DNA of 64,000 nucleotides from Planctomycetota bacterium (GTDB taxonomy: Bacteria > Planctomycetota > JAJSAM01): contig JAJSAM010000043.1 of assembly GCA_024274785.1 (NCBI GenBank), forward strand, positions 48,941 to 112,940, written 5' to 3'. Shown in pieces: positions 9,556 to 18,550 of the stretch. Position 1 is the first letter of the stretch. The number at the start of each line of letters is the position of its first letter. The notes below the pieces were generated by a model that was given only the letters and a program-made list of their open reading frames with translations, searched no databases and had not been told where the DNA came from. The position numbers and the translations under genes are program-made.

Positions 9556-10590
9556 ATGAACGAGAACTCCGCCGAGCGCGATTCCGATTCTTCCATGCCC
9601 GCCCTTTTCGGGTGGCGCACCTGGGCCAGCATGGCCATCGGGCTCTCGGTGCTCGTCATCCTCGCCTGGCGGGTGGACTTCGACGAAGTCTGGCGGGAGA
9701 TCCGGGAGGCCGACCTCCGCTACGCTCTCCTCGGTGGATTTGCCCATTACCTGACCTACTTCGTACGCGGACGGCGGTGGAAGAAGTGCCTGCGCCACAT
9801 CTCGTTCAAGGCCACGTCGCTCAAGTTCGGCCTGGTGGTTTTCTTCTACAATTGGGTGGACAACATCGTCCCGGCAAAGCTCGGCGATCTCTACGCCGCC
9901 CACATGGCCCGGATCAACTTCGGGATCAAGCGATCCCAGGCACTTGGCTCCATCGTCTTCCTCCGAATGATCGACGCCTGGGTGGTCCTGCTGCTCGCGG
10001 CCGTCTCCTCCTGGGCGGTTTTCCGCACCGACCTGCCGAGATTTGTCGGCTGGAGCCTGATCGGCGGTATCGCCATGGCTCTGGCCGCCACCCTCGTCCT
10101 GGTCGCATTCGTCTTCCTGAAGAAGAAGACGCCCACCTGGGTGCCGGAACGCTTTCGCCGGATGATCCGCGACTTCCGCGAGGGCATGCAGCCGAGCCGG
10201 CGGTACCTCATGGAGATCGCTTTCCTGACGATCTGCATCTGGACGCTCGAGACCCTGTGGATCTACTGCCTGACCCTCGCCTTCGGGCTCTCGCTCGGCC
10301 CGGTGACGGTGATCTTCCTGACGACCCTGTCGCTGCTGGCCTCCATTTTTCCGTTCACCCCCTCGGGCGCGGGCGCGGTGGAAGTGACGATCTTCGTCTG
10401 TCTCCGCCTGGTGAACGTGCCCGTGGGCATCGCCACCTCGCTCACCGTACTGAACCGGTTGATCGACTACTGGCTGCACATCCTGCTCGGCATCCTGACC
10501 TTTGCCGTCCGCAGGAAGTTCGGGCTCCACACCTGGCGGGAAGTGCCGTTTTCGGAAGAGGATCCGACCGGGGAGGATGAGCACCACTGA
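9556..10590 (+). CDS. LTP/YbhN-type multi-helix membrane protein (flippase-like, TIGR00374 family)
   Basis: About 344 residues with roughly seven to eight transmembrane helices. It contains family-typical features: an Arg/Lys-rich segment after the second helix (VRGRRWKKCLRH), the KLGDLYAAHMAR motif, and FPFTPSGAGAVE near residue 270. Members include the flippase domain of MprF and the UPF0104 proteins, many of which move or modify membrane lipids. ATG 9556 is preferred over the in-frame GTG at 9469 because it leads directly into the first helix. It heads a same-strand run with two aminotransferases and two glycosyltransferases, which suggests transfer of a lipid-linked sugar. Confidence 0.75.
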   Translation: MNENSAERDSDSSMPALFGWRTWASMAIGLSVLVILAWRVDFDEVWREIREADLRYALLGGFAHYLTYFVRGRRWKKCLRHISFKATSLKFGLVVFFYNWVDNIVPAKLGDLYAAHMARINFGIKRSQALGSIVFLRMIDAWVVLLLAAVSSWAVFRTDLPRFVGWSLIGGIAMALAATLVLVAFVFLKKKTPTWVPERFRRMIRDFREGMQPSRRYLMEIAFLTICIWTLETLWIYCLTLAFGLSLGPVTVIFLTTLSLLASIFPFTPSGAGAVEVTIFVCLRLVNVPVGIATSLTVLNRLIDYWLHILLGILTFAVRRKFGLHTWREVPFSEEDPTGEDEHH

Positions 10591-10666
10591 GAATCGTCCC
10601 CGGCGATTTCTGCGGCTGAGGGAGAATCTGGTTGCACAATTCCGGGAATCCCCGGAGACAGATCAT

Positions 10667-11935
10667 ATGGCGCTCATCGGCACAGTCCCGCGCAGGGCCG
10701 TGAACCTGCCCCCCGGCAGCCTTGGCACGATCATCGGCAAGAGACTCGCCGGCAAGGTCATCCATGGTCCGGAACTCGAGGAGTACGCGCGCGAGTTCGC
10801 CGCCTACCTCGGAGCAAAGCACGCGCTCTTCGCGGCGAGCGGCCGGTCGGCGTTCCAACTCGCTCTCGAAGCTCTCGACCTGACGCCGGGCCAGGAGATC
10901 ATCTTCCCGGCCTTCACCTTCCCGGTCATGCCCATGGTGGCAAAGCTCCTCGGGTTCGAGCCGGTGTTCTGCGACGCGGATCCGGAGACCTACAACTCCG
11001 GCCCCGAGCACTTCGAACCGCTGATCACCGGGAAGACCAGAGCGATCCTCGCCACGCATCTCTTCGGACTGCCCACGGAGATCGAGGAACTCCGGAAGCT
11101 CACGAGAGATCGCGGGATCCACCTGATGGAGGACTGTGCGCACGCCATGGGCGCCACCGTCGATGGGCGGAAGGTGGGGACTTTCTCCGATCTGGCCATC
11201 TTCAGTTTCGCGGTGGGGAAGAACATGCCCTGTCTCGGCGGCGGCGCGATCGTGACCTCCGACGACGGTATCGCGAGGCGCGCCACGAAGATCCTCGAGA
11301 CGGCACGCGTGCCGGAAGCCGGAGCCGTCTTCAAGACCGGGGTCTCCACGTGGGTGAAGTGGCTCGTCACCCGCCCGCTCGTTTTCGGATGGTCCGTCTT
11401 CCCGATGCTCAGGCTCAAGCTGGCGATGGGCAAGCCTCTGATGGACTCGGCGGTGGGCAACGAACTCCTCGCGAAGTTCGCCGGCAGCGACCCGAAGATC
11501 ACCGCCTTCGTGAACCTGCAGGCGGCGATCGGGCTTGAGCAGCTAAAGCACATCGACGCTTTCAACGACGGGGCGCGGCGTAACGCCAGGGTGCTCACCG
11601 AGCACCTGGGCGACGTCCCCGGCGTGCGCCCGGCCCGGTCGATCAACGAAGAGCACATCTACGTCTACTATCCGATCGCGGTGGACGCCGACAAACGCGA
11701 CGACCTCCGCCACCACCTCCTCCGCCACGGCATCGACACGAAGACCACCGACATGGCGGACTGCGCTGTCCTCGACCCCTTCCGCGAGGCCACCGAGAAG
11801 CGCACGGACCGCGTGAGCCCCACCGAGGCGGCCCTGCTCGAGATCTGCGTCTACCCGGTGATCCCGCAGCGCAAGATGAGAAAGATCGCCAGAGTGATCC
11901 GCTCATGGGCCGGCCTTCCGGAGATCAAGCCTTGA
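10667..11935 (+). CDS. DegT/DnrJ/EryC1/StrS-family PLP aminotransferase (first copy)
   Basis: About 422 residues. Motifs of the sugar aminotransferase family are visible: ASGRSAFQLALEAL (cofactor phosphate loop), PAFTFPVMPMV, EDCAHAMGA (PLP pyridine Asp) and SFAVGKNMPCLGGG, whose Lys forms the internal aldimine. Such enzymes put an amino group on a nucleotide-linked keto-sugar using glutamate. The start at 10667 has GGAGA eight bases upstream. An in-frame ATG at 10577 would overlap the previous stop and give about 452 residues, so the N-terminus is uncertain. The 3' end overlaps the next gene. The exact sugar is not readable. Confidence 0.85.
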   Translation: MALIGTVPRRAVNLPPGSLGTIIGKRLAGKVIHGPELEEYAREFAAYLGAKHALFAASGRSAFQLALEALDLTPGQEIIFPAFTFPVMPMVAKLLGFEPVFCDADPETYNSGPEHFEPLITGKTRAILATHLFGLPTEIEELRKLTRDRGIHLMEDCAHAMGATVDGRKVGTFSDLAIFSFAVGKNMPCLGGGAIVTSDDGIARRATKILETARVPEAGAVFKTGVSTWVKWLVTRPLVFGWSVFPMLRLKLAMGKPLMDSAVGNELLAKFAGSDPKITAFVNLQAAIGLEQLKHIDAFNDGARRNARVLTEHLGDVPGVRPARSINEEHIYVYYPIAVDADKRDDLRHHLLRHGIDTKTTDMADCAVLDPFREATEKRTDRVSPTEAALLEICVYPVIPQRKMRKIARVIRSWAGLPEIKP

Positions 11936-13083
11936 ACGAAGCCAACCAGCGCCGGTTCTACGAACTCGACCGGGAGTCCCTCGGCAGGCTGGTTTCGCGC
12001 ATGGCCGAGGAGGAGCTCTCCGTCGTCTCCGGCGGCATCCTCGAAGAGTTCGAAAGGTCGATGGCGGAGTTCTTCGGCGCAAGACACTGCGTCGCGACGA
12101 TCAACGGCACGGCCTCCCTCCACCTCGCACTCTTCGCCATCGACTTGAAGCCCGGCGACGAAGTGCTGATGCCCACCTACGGGTACTACGCCTTCGCCAT
12201 TCCGGTGTGCGTCATGGGCGGCGTGCCGGTGTTCTGCGACATCGAGCCGGACACACTCGCCATCGACCCCGGGGACGCACGCCGCAGGATCACCAGCCGG
12301 ACCCGCGCGATCCTCGCCCATCAGCCCTGGGGTTGTCCGGCCGACGCCTGGGCGCTGCGGGCATTGGCCGACGAACACGATCTCGCGCTCATGGCGGATG
12401 CGTCCCACGCCATCGGCGCCCTCTTCAACGGGCGCCCCCTCGGGGAACTCTACGATTTCGTCTGCACGTCGCTCGGCAAGGGGAAGCTGCTCTCCGGCGG
12501 CGAACTCGGCGCGGTCACCGCAAATAGCGACCGGCACCGCGACCGCATGCTGCTCTACGGCCACGTGAATCGGGTGCCGAAGGGTCTGATCACCGATGAG
12601 TACCGGCATCTCACGAACTCGGTGGGGATCAAGTACCGCCCCCACCCGTTCGCGATGGCGCTGGCGCTCTCGCAACTCACCACCTACCCGGAGCGGTCGG
12701 CGAAGCTCGTCGGAAACGTCCGCCGCTTCGAAGCCGGCCTCGCGAAGATCGACGGATTCCTCCCCCACCCGACGCCCGCGGCGGCGACGCGCGTCTACTG
12801 GCGCGTGACGTTCCGGATCGATCCCGCGGTCTTCCCCGACCAGGCCGCGGTGATCGACGCGCTCCGCGATCGCGGCGCCCCGGTGGAGAAGCACCGCGGC
12901 GCCCCCTTGATCCACGAACACAGCGTGATCACCGAATACTGGGGAGTGGCGACCGACGGCGAGTTCCCGGTGGCCCGAGACGCCCACGCCGGAACCGTGC
13001 AGATCCCGGTCTTCGCATTCTACGACGACGATGCCGTCGAGCGGATCCTGGCGGAATTCACCGAGGTCGCCCGTGAACTCTGA
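11905..13083 (+). CDS. DegT/DnrJ/EryC1/StrS-family PLP aminotransferase (second copy)
   Basis: 392 residues from ATG 11905. The better ribosome-binding site (GGAGA, seven-base gap) serves a TTG at 11932 whose codon overlaps the previous stop (TTGA), giving 383 residues. Family motifs include TINGTASLHLAL, MADASHAIGA (Asp for the PLP ring) and CTSLGKGKLLSGGE (Schiff-base Lys). It is clearly a paralogue of the gene before it but diverged. Two adjacent DegT proteins may act as separate steps or as a heteromer; the sequence does not decide. It is followed with an overlap by the GT39 gene. Confidence 0.85.
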   Translation: MGRPSGDQALNEANQRRFYELDRESLGRLVSRMAEEELSVVSGGILEEFERSMAEFFGARHCVATINGTASLHLALFAIDLKPGDEVLMPTYGYYAFAIPVCVMGGVPVFCDIEPDTLAIDPGDARRRITSRTRAILAHQPWGCPADAWALRALADEHDLALMADASHAIGALFNGRPLGELYDFVCTSLGKGKLLSGGELGAVTANSDRHRDRMLLYGHVNRVPKGLITDEYRHLTNSVGIKYRPHPFAMALALSQLTTYPERSAKLVGNVRRFEAGLAKIDGFLPHPTPAAATRVYWRVTFRIDPAVFPDQAAVIDALRDRGAPVEKHRGAPLIHEHSVITEYWGVATDGEFPVARDAHAGTVQIPVFAFYDDDAVERILAEFTEVAREL

Positions 13084-14698
13084 GCGCAAGGCCCCCCGTG
13101 AGATCTGGATCCTCCTGCTGCTCGCGGTCATCGGCTACGCGATGTTCTTTCACCAGGTGGGGCTCCGCTACCTCTGGTCGCCGGATGAGGACGAGTACAC
13201 CCTGGTCAACCGGGAGATGGTGGAGGAGGGCGCCTGGATCTTCCCCACGGTGAACGGCACGCCCTACAGCATCAAGCCGCCGTTCTTCAACTGGCTCGGG
13301 AGCGGCATCTCGGTGCTGGCCGGCGGGGTGACCGAGGGCACGAGCCGGATGCCCTCGCCGATCTTCGCGCTGATCGGACTCTACGTCGTCTACGGGCTCG
13401 GCCGGATGCTCTACGGCCGCCGCGCCGGATTCCTGGCCGCGCTGGTGCTCGCCGCGACGCCGCTCTACATCGAGTTCGCGCGGTGGACCCAGATCAACAT
13501 GATCTCCACCGTGCTGCTCTCGATCACGTTTCTGTTGTTCTGGTGGGGCTACACCAACGAGCGCCGGCGGACGCGGGCCTACCTGCTGATGTACATCCCG
13601 GTGGGCATCGGCATCCTGAACATGGGGCTCGTGAACGTGGCCATGCCAACGATCGTCCTCGGCTCGTTCCTCGTCATCTCCCGCGACTGGAAACACATCT
13701 TCAGGCTCAAACCGATCCAGGGCGTCCTGATCGCCCTCGCCATCGCCGCGCCATGGTACGCGATCGTCTCCACCAGGCCCGGCTACGCCGAGAACCTGCT
13801 CTTCGTCACCAACCTGACCCGCTACTTCGGAAAGTTCGCCCACGCGAGGCCGTGGTTTTATTACCTGAAGACAACCCTCCCCTACTTCCTGCCCTTTGCC
13901 CTGCTCCTGCCGGGGGCGATCATCGCCTTCATCAGGGAGAAGGACCGGGAGGAAAAGCGCCGCCTCCTGTTCCCGATCGTCTGGGCGGTGTCGCTCTTCA
14001 TCTTCTTCTCCGCCAGCAGGACGAAGCGCAGCGAGTACATGCTGCCGATCTTCCCGGCGATGGCGCTGCTGGCCGGGTATACGCTCGACCGGGGTTTCAC
14101 ATGCCGGGAGTCTTCATCGCGCTGGCGAAAGAGCGTGGTGTGGCCGCTCGCCACGGCGCTGGTGGCCTTCCTGGTCGTGGCGGTGGGCCTCTCGGGAACC
14201 GTGATTTCATCCGCGCCGGACTGGGCCGGGGCGGTGATCCCGATTTCGGTGCTGACCGCCACGGGGGGGATCGTCGGTTTCATCTTCCTCAGGAGGAGGC
14301 GCGGGGTGGAGGTCGTCCTCACGCTCGTGCTGACCACCGCGCTGGTGGTGGCCTGGGCCGCGGGCGCCGTCGTGGCGAAAGTCAACGACGCCAGGTCGGC
14401 CCGATCGTTCTGCATGGCCATCGAGGACGAAATCGCCGACCAGGAGCAGCTCCGAATCTTCCGGTGGTACAGTCCGGCCTACGGCTACTACACCCGGAAG
14501 CGGTTCGACCTCACCTTCGACCCCGACCAGTTGAAGGCGTGGCTCGAGTCCGAAGAGCGCACCTGCATCGTGATGAAGGAGAAGGACTACAAGATGGTGC
14601 TGGAGCACCTTCCCGACCTGGTGATGTACATCCTTGACCGGCAATGGGTGGATCATCGATGGGTGCTTCTCGTATCGAACCGGCCCGGGGAGAACTAG
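13073..14698 (+). CDS. ArnT/PMT-like glycosyltransferase (GT39), integral membrane
   Basis: 541 residues with a dozen or so hydrophobic helices. The first periplasmic loop has SPDEDEYTLVNREM, the acidic pair expected at the active site of GT39 enzymes, followed by IKPPFFNW, as in ArnT. These enzymes take a sugar from a polyprenyl-phosphate carrier and attach it to lipid A or protein at the outer face of the inner membrane. The chosen start is GTG 13073, which overlaps the previous stop and has GAGG six bases upstream. An upstream ATG (13031) would give an implausible out-of-family tail. Neighbouring aminotransferases suggest the donor is an amino sugar. Confidence 0.82.
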   Translation: MNSERKAPREIWILLLLAVIGYAMFFHQVGLRYLWSPDEDEYTLVNREMVEEGAWIFPTVNGTPYSIKPPFFNWLGSGISVLAGGVTEGTSRMPSPIFALIGLYVVYGLGRMLYGRRAGFLAALVLAATPLYIEFARWTQINMISTVLLSITFLLFWWGYTNERRRTRAYLLMYIPVGIGILNMGLVNVAMPTIVLGSFLVISRDWKHIFRLKPIQGVLIALAIAAPWYAIVSTRPGYAENLLFVTNLTRYFGKFAHARPWFYYLKTTLPYFLPFALLLPGAIIAFIREKDREEKRRLLFPIVWAVSLFIFFSASRTKRSEYMLPIFPAMALLAGYTLDRGFTCRESSSRWRKSVVWPLATALVAFLVVAVGLSGTVISSAPDWAGAVIPISVLTATGGIVGFIFLRRRRGVEVVLTLVLTTALVVAWAAGAVVAKVNDARSARSFCMAIEDEIADQEQLRIFRWYSPAYGYYTRKRFDLTFDPDQLKAWLESEERTCIVMKEKDYKMVLEHLPDLVMYILDRQWVDHRWVLLVSNRPGEN

Positions 14699-14699
14699 A

Positions 14700-15926
14700 G
14701 TGGAAGTCAGCACGATGCGCCGCGCCGATCGCATCATCGGTACTCCGGCCTGCGCCGCGTTCTCGGCACTCCGGTTCGCGTTCGGCAAGCGCCACCCCAC
14801 CCCGGAGCCGCTGAACAGGATCCTCATCGTCAAGCTCGCGGAGCAGGGCTCGACCGTCCTCGCCTACCCGGCGCTGAAACGCGCGGTGGAGCTGGCCGGA
14901 CGCGACGGAGTCTACTTCCTCGCCTTCACCGAAAACCGCTTCATCCTCGACGTGATGGACATCATCCCGAAAGAGAACGTCATCGAGGTGAACGCGAAGT
15001 CCTTCACGACGGTGGCGACATCCTCGATCGCAGCGATCCGGCGCATGCGAAAGCTGAAGCTCGACGCCGCGGTGGACATGGAGTTCTTCGCCCGCTCGTC
15101 GGCGATCTTCACCTGGCTCTCCGGGGCGCGGCTTCGCGTCGGCTTTCACTCGTACACGGGGGAAGGGCCCTGGCGCGGAAACCTGATGACGCACCGCCCG
15201 CTCTACAACCCCCACCTGCACACGAGCCAGATCTTCTGGTCGATGGTCGATGCGCTGACGAAGCCGGCGGAACTGAATCCGGCCCTCGCGGTCATACCGC
15301 CGCCCCTTTCGGAGATGGAGATCCCGGCGTTCGCGGCGCGGAACGGCGAGGTCGAGGAAGTATCGAAACTGATCTGCGATCTCACCGGGGAGAGCGAACT
15401 CGGTCCGGTCGTGCTGCTGAACGCGAACTGCAGCGACCTGCTGCCGCTCCGGCTGTGGGATCGCCCCAACTACGTCAGGCTCGCCCGCCTGCTGCTCAAG
15501 AAGTACCCGAAGCTCAACATCGCCTTCACCGGCGCGCCAAACGAGGCCCCGGAGGTGGAGAAGCTCCTGAAGGAGATCGACAATCCCCGCGCGGTCTGCC
15601 TGGCCGGCCGGACGACGCTCCGCCAGCTTCTCGTCGCCTACTCCCTCTCCGAACTGCTCGTCACAAACGACTCCGGACCCGCCCACTTCGCGACGCTGAC
15701 CCCCATCGACGTGATCACCCTCTTCGGCCCGGAGACCCCGAAGCTCTTCGGCTCCACCTCCCCGAGGGCCCACGTGATGTGGTCCGGCATTTTCTGCAGC
15801 CCCTGTGTCTCCGCCTACAACAACCGCTTCTCGACCTGCCGGAACAACCTCTGCATGAAGATGATCAGCGTCGAAGACGTCTTCGAAAAGTCGTGCGAGA
15901 TCCTTTTCCGCCGCCTCGGCATTTGA
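14700..15926 (+). CDS. glycosyltransferase family 9 (heptosyltransferase-like)
   Basis: About 408 residues in a two-Rossmann GT-B fold. Indicators are NRILIVKLAEQGSTVLAYPAL near the N-terminus and LLVTNDSGPAHFAT near residue 325, the ADP-heptose binding signature of WaaC/WaaF/WaaQ. A second hallmark is TLFGPETPKLFG. GTG 14700 starts two bases after the previous stop codon and has GGGGAG seven bases upstream, so it is favoured over TTG 14634. Family members add heptose or related sugars to lipopolysaccharide core. As the last gene of the surface-glycan run it supports an LPS-type envelope. Confidence 0.82.
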   Translation: MEVSTMRRADRIIGTPACAAFSALRFAFGKRHPTPEPLNRILIVKLAEQGSTVLAYPALKRAVELAGRDGVYFLAFTENRFILDVMDIIPKENVIEVNAKSFTTVATSSIAAIRRMRKLKLDAAVDMEFFARSSAIFTWLSGARLRVGFHSYTGEGPWRGNLMTHRPLYNPHLHTSQIFWSMVDALTKPAELNPALAVIPPPLSEMEIPAFAARNGEVEEVSKLICDLTGESELGPVVLLNANCSDLLPLRLWDRPNYVRLARLLLKKYPKLNIAFTGAPNEAPEVEKLLKEIDNPRAVCLAGRTTLRQLLVAYSLSELLVTNDSGPAHFATLTPIDVITLFGPETPKLFGSTSPRAHVMWSGIFCSPCVSAYNNRFSTCRNNLCMKMISVEDVFEKSCEILFRRLGI

Positions 15927-15980
15927 CGACGGACCCCATCCCCCGCGCACCACCACCGCGGCCCCGATGATGCACCGCCC

Positions 15981-18308
15981 TCAGGCCAGAAAGCCCAGCG
16001 CCTCCTGGGTCAACTCGTCCATTTCCACCCTCAGGTGCAGACCTCCGCGAAACGCGGGAACGTCGATCACCCGGACCACATCGGCGAGCCCGGCGAACTC
16101 CGGCAGGAGATCGGGAAGCGCGTTGGGCGTCCCGTGCAGCAAGGCCTCGTCAAACTCGTTCTCCGACTCGTCGGGGTAGAGGGACAGGTACGCGATGTCC
16201 GACTCGACCAGGTCCTGGAAGAAGTGGCTGCCGAACGAGACGTCCGGCGTATACCCCCCCTGCTTCCGTGCGATCTCGGCCAGCATCCGGGTGTTGTCGA
16301 TGTCCGAGTAGGTCACGGGGACGCCCATTCGAAGATCGCGACTCCCCCACCGGCCGGGGCCCATCAGCACGAATCGCTCGTCGGCCAGACGCTGGTTGAG
16401 CTTGCGGACCACCGCCGCCACGGCCAGGCGACGTTCGTCCGTGGTCAGCGCGTTGTAGTCCCGCGGATCGATCAGCACGATGTAGCGGATCTCCCGGACC
16501 GAGCCGGCGATGATATTCCGGGTGGCGGAGAACACGCGGCGATCGAGGGGGATGTCGGTCGGAAGCTCACCGGCTGTCGGTGTTCTGGGCATCGCCTGCG
16601 GGCGACATTGCAGCAGATACACGTTCTCGCCGTCGAAGGCGAACTCGATGTCGATGGGGCAGCCGTAGACGCGCTCGAGAGTTTTCAGCCCCCACTTGAG
16701 AAACGCCGGCCAGGGCGTCGAGGTCGTGAATTGCTCGAAGGTCACGATCAGGTCCTCGGGGTCGACCAGGAGGCCGCCACCGACCAGCGGACGCAGGTAG
16801 TCACCGTCGAGTTCCGAGAAGACCTGGCCGAGGCCCGGGATACGCCCCGGCCCGGCCAGGACCTCCGCGATTCGCCGGGTGGCGAAGGAGTTCGTGGAGA
16901 GGTCGATCAGATCCACCTTCTGCTGCGAAGCGCGGACCACGTCCACGGTCTTGATCTCCGGCCGCACCGCGGGTTGCCCCAGCGGAATCAACCGGGGACT
17001 GTCGCTGGCCACGCGGTCCACCGCCCGGGTACCGAGGCCGAATACGATCCGGACCATGCCATCCTCCGGCTTGATGCGGGGATTGCGGCGGTACAGGTTC
17101 CGGGAGAGTCCGACGCCGGCCCAGGTGGGCAGGTAGTGATGCCCCACGGTGTTGCCCACGACTTTCTGGATCAGCACCGCCATGTTCTCGTCGAAGTCGA
17201 GGAGGTCGTGCCGCTTCCGATAGCGGAGGGGGTCGGGGTGCAGCGAACTGGCGAACACCTCGGCGATGGCCCCGGTCAGTTCGGTCAGGCGCTCCTCCTT
17301 CGTGCCCTGATTGCACACGAAGACGCTGCGGTACATCCCCGCGAAACTGGCGCCGAAGCGATCTTCGAGGAGAGACGAACTGCGCACGATCAGCGGGTGC
17401 GTGCCGACCCGCTCGAGAACCGCGGCCAGGCGGCGTTCGATTCCGGCGGGAAACTCCCCGTTCTTGAAGAGTTCCTGCAGCATCGGGTAGTCGTTCCGGA
17501 TCTCGTCGATCTCCCGGTACTTGTGATCCTGAAGCTGCTGGAGACCGTTGTGCCGGACGAAGTGCTCCATCACGTCCGACCGCAGGAAGAACGACTCGGG
17601 GGTTCGCAACGGGACCTGGGGCGCCGTCGGGTCCGCGGCCATCTCGGCTTCCAGGATCTTGGCCCCGATGATCATCCCGCCCGCTTTTCCCCCGATCAGC
17701 CCGGCGCCTTCTTCGTCTCCGACGATTCGCCCGAGGAGATCGTCGAAGTCCCGGATGCGGAGATAGTGCCTGGCGACACCGAGAAGTTGGAGCTGCTCGG
17801 TGATGAAGTTGCGGATCAGGGCGACGCGAACGGAGGTGGACTCCCCCTTGGACAAGGTGGTCTGGCCCTCGGGAAGCCTGCAGAACTCCCGTACTTTCTC
17901 AGCCAGGAGATCGAAGGAGACCGACGACAGACTCGCAATCTCCTCGAGAGACTGGGCTTTCCGACGCTTGCGTGTCAGGTTGACCAGGTCTTCGATCTCT
18001 TCGCGGGTCAGGTGTTCCGCCACGTGTTCCAGCACGATGTCCCGGATGTGCCGACGTTCCACATCATCCCAGCGGCGGGCGACCTGGACGTTGTCCCCCT
18101 CCGGCGCCGCCTGCTCCGCCTCCGCACGACGAGCCCGGGCGCGAGCCGCGCGATAGATGTCGTCGATGGTCGCCACACCTCTGCTGTGCAGAGCGATCAG
18201 GAGGTCCTGGCGGATGCGGTCCGCAAGGCGGGGATAAGCCGCGATCAACTGCTCGATTCCCGCCTTGTCGAGACGGTCCCGGTCTCCGTTCGCGTGGTCG
18301 TCATCCAT
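15981..18308 (-). CDS. PEP/pyruvate-binding domain protein (PPDK_N-type)
   Basis: 775 residues. The segment VIRSSSLLEDRFGASFAGMY (about residues 315-335) is the ATP-grasp nucleotide-binding signature of pyruvate phosphate dikinase and PEP synthase. PIDIEFAFDGENVYLLQCRP near residue 545-565 is the matching C-terminal end of that domain. I do not see the G-G-x-x-x-H phosphohistidine swivel motif or the PEP-binding TIM barrel, so this is not a full PEP synthase. About 150 charged residues precede the domain and about 200 follow it. It may phosphorylate or ligate a different acceptor. It converges with the GT9 gene. Confidence 0.78.
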   Translation of the reverse strand: MDDDHANGDRDRLDKAGIEQLIAAYPRLADRIRQDLLIALHSRGVATIDDIYRAARARARRAEAEQAAPEGDNVQVARRWDDVERRHIRDIVLEHVAEHLTREEIEDLVNLTRKRRKAQSLEEIASLSSVSFDLLAEKVREFCRLPEGQTTLSKGESTSVRVALIRNFITEQLQLLGVARHYLRIRDFDDLLGRIVGDEEGAGLIGGKAGGMIIGAKILEAEMAADPTAPQVPLRTPESFFLRSDVMEHFVRHNGLQQLQDHKYREIDEIRNDYPMLQELFKNGEFPAGIERRLAAVLERVGTHPLIVRSSSLLEDRFGASFAGMYRSVFVCNQGTKEERLTELTGAIAEVFASSLHPDPLRYRKRHDLLDFDENMAVLIQKVVGNTVGHHYLPTWAGVGLSRNLYRRNPRIKPEDGMVRIVFGLGTRAVDRVASDSPRLIPLGQPAVRPEIKTVDVVRASQQKVDLIDLSTNSFATRRIAEVLAGPGRIPGLGQVFSELDGDYLRPLVGGGLLVDPEDLIVTFEQFTTSTPWPAFLKWGLKTLERVYGCPIDIEFAFDGENVYLLQCRPQAMPRTPTAGELPTDIPLDRRVFSATRNIIAGSVREIRYIVLIDPRDYNALTTDERRLAVAAVVRKLNQRLADERFVLMGPGRWGSRDLRMGVPVTYSDIDNTRMLAEIARKQGGYTPDVSFGSHFFQDLVESDIAYLSLYPDESENEFDEALLHGTPNALPDLLPEFAGLADVVRVIDVPAFRGGLHLRVEMDELTQEALGFLA

Positions 18309-18550
18309 GGTGCCCGCAAGCTAGCACATGTGCCGCCATCCGTTCACTCAGGTTCCCGGCATCCCGCGACGCGCCGGCCGTGTCCGGTCCGCCCGGTTCG
18401 GAAAGCGAAGAGGAACTCTCACTCGCCGAGACGCCGGCCATGGTCGGAGTGGCGAAGGGGGGCGACGGCGGTTACGATTTCTACTGGATAGCCCGGCTTT
18501 CGCGTGACGGTGGAGCCGGGTGGCCGAGCCTGCGGCCGGGAGACGGAACG

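Noticed and set aside
9346..10587. Long antisense frame over the flippase-like gene
   Set aside because: Charged, repetitive composition and no start signal; the opposite frame has clear membrane helices and family motifs.
16035..18491. 818-codon open frame antisense to the PEP/pyruvate-binding gene
   Set aside because: Shadow of the real gene; no recognisable domain and unusual composition.
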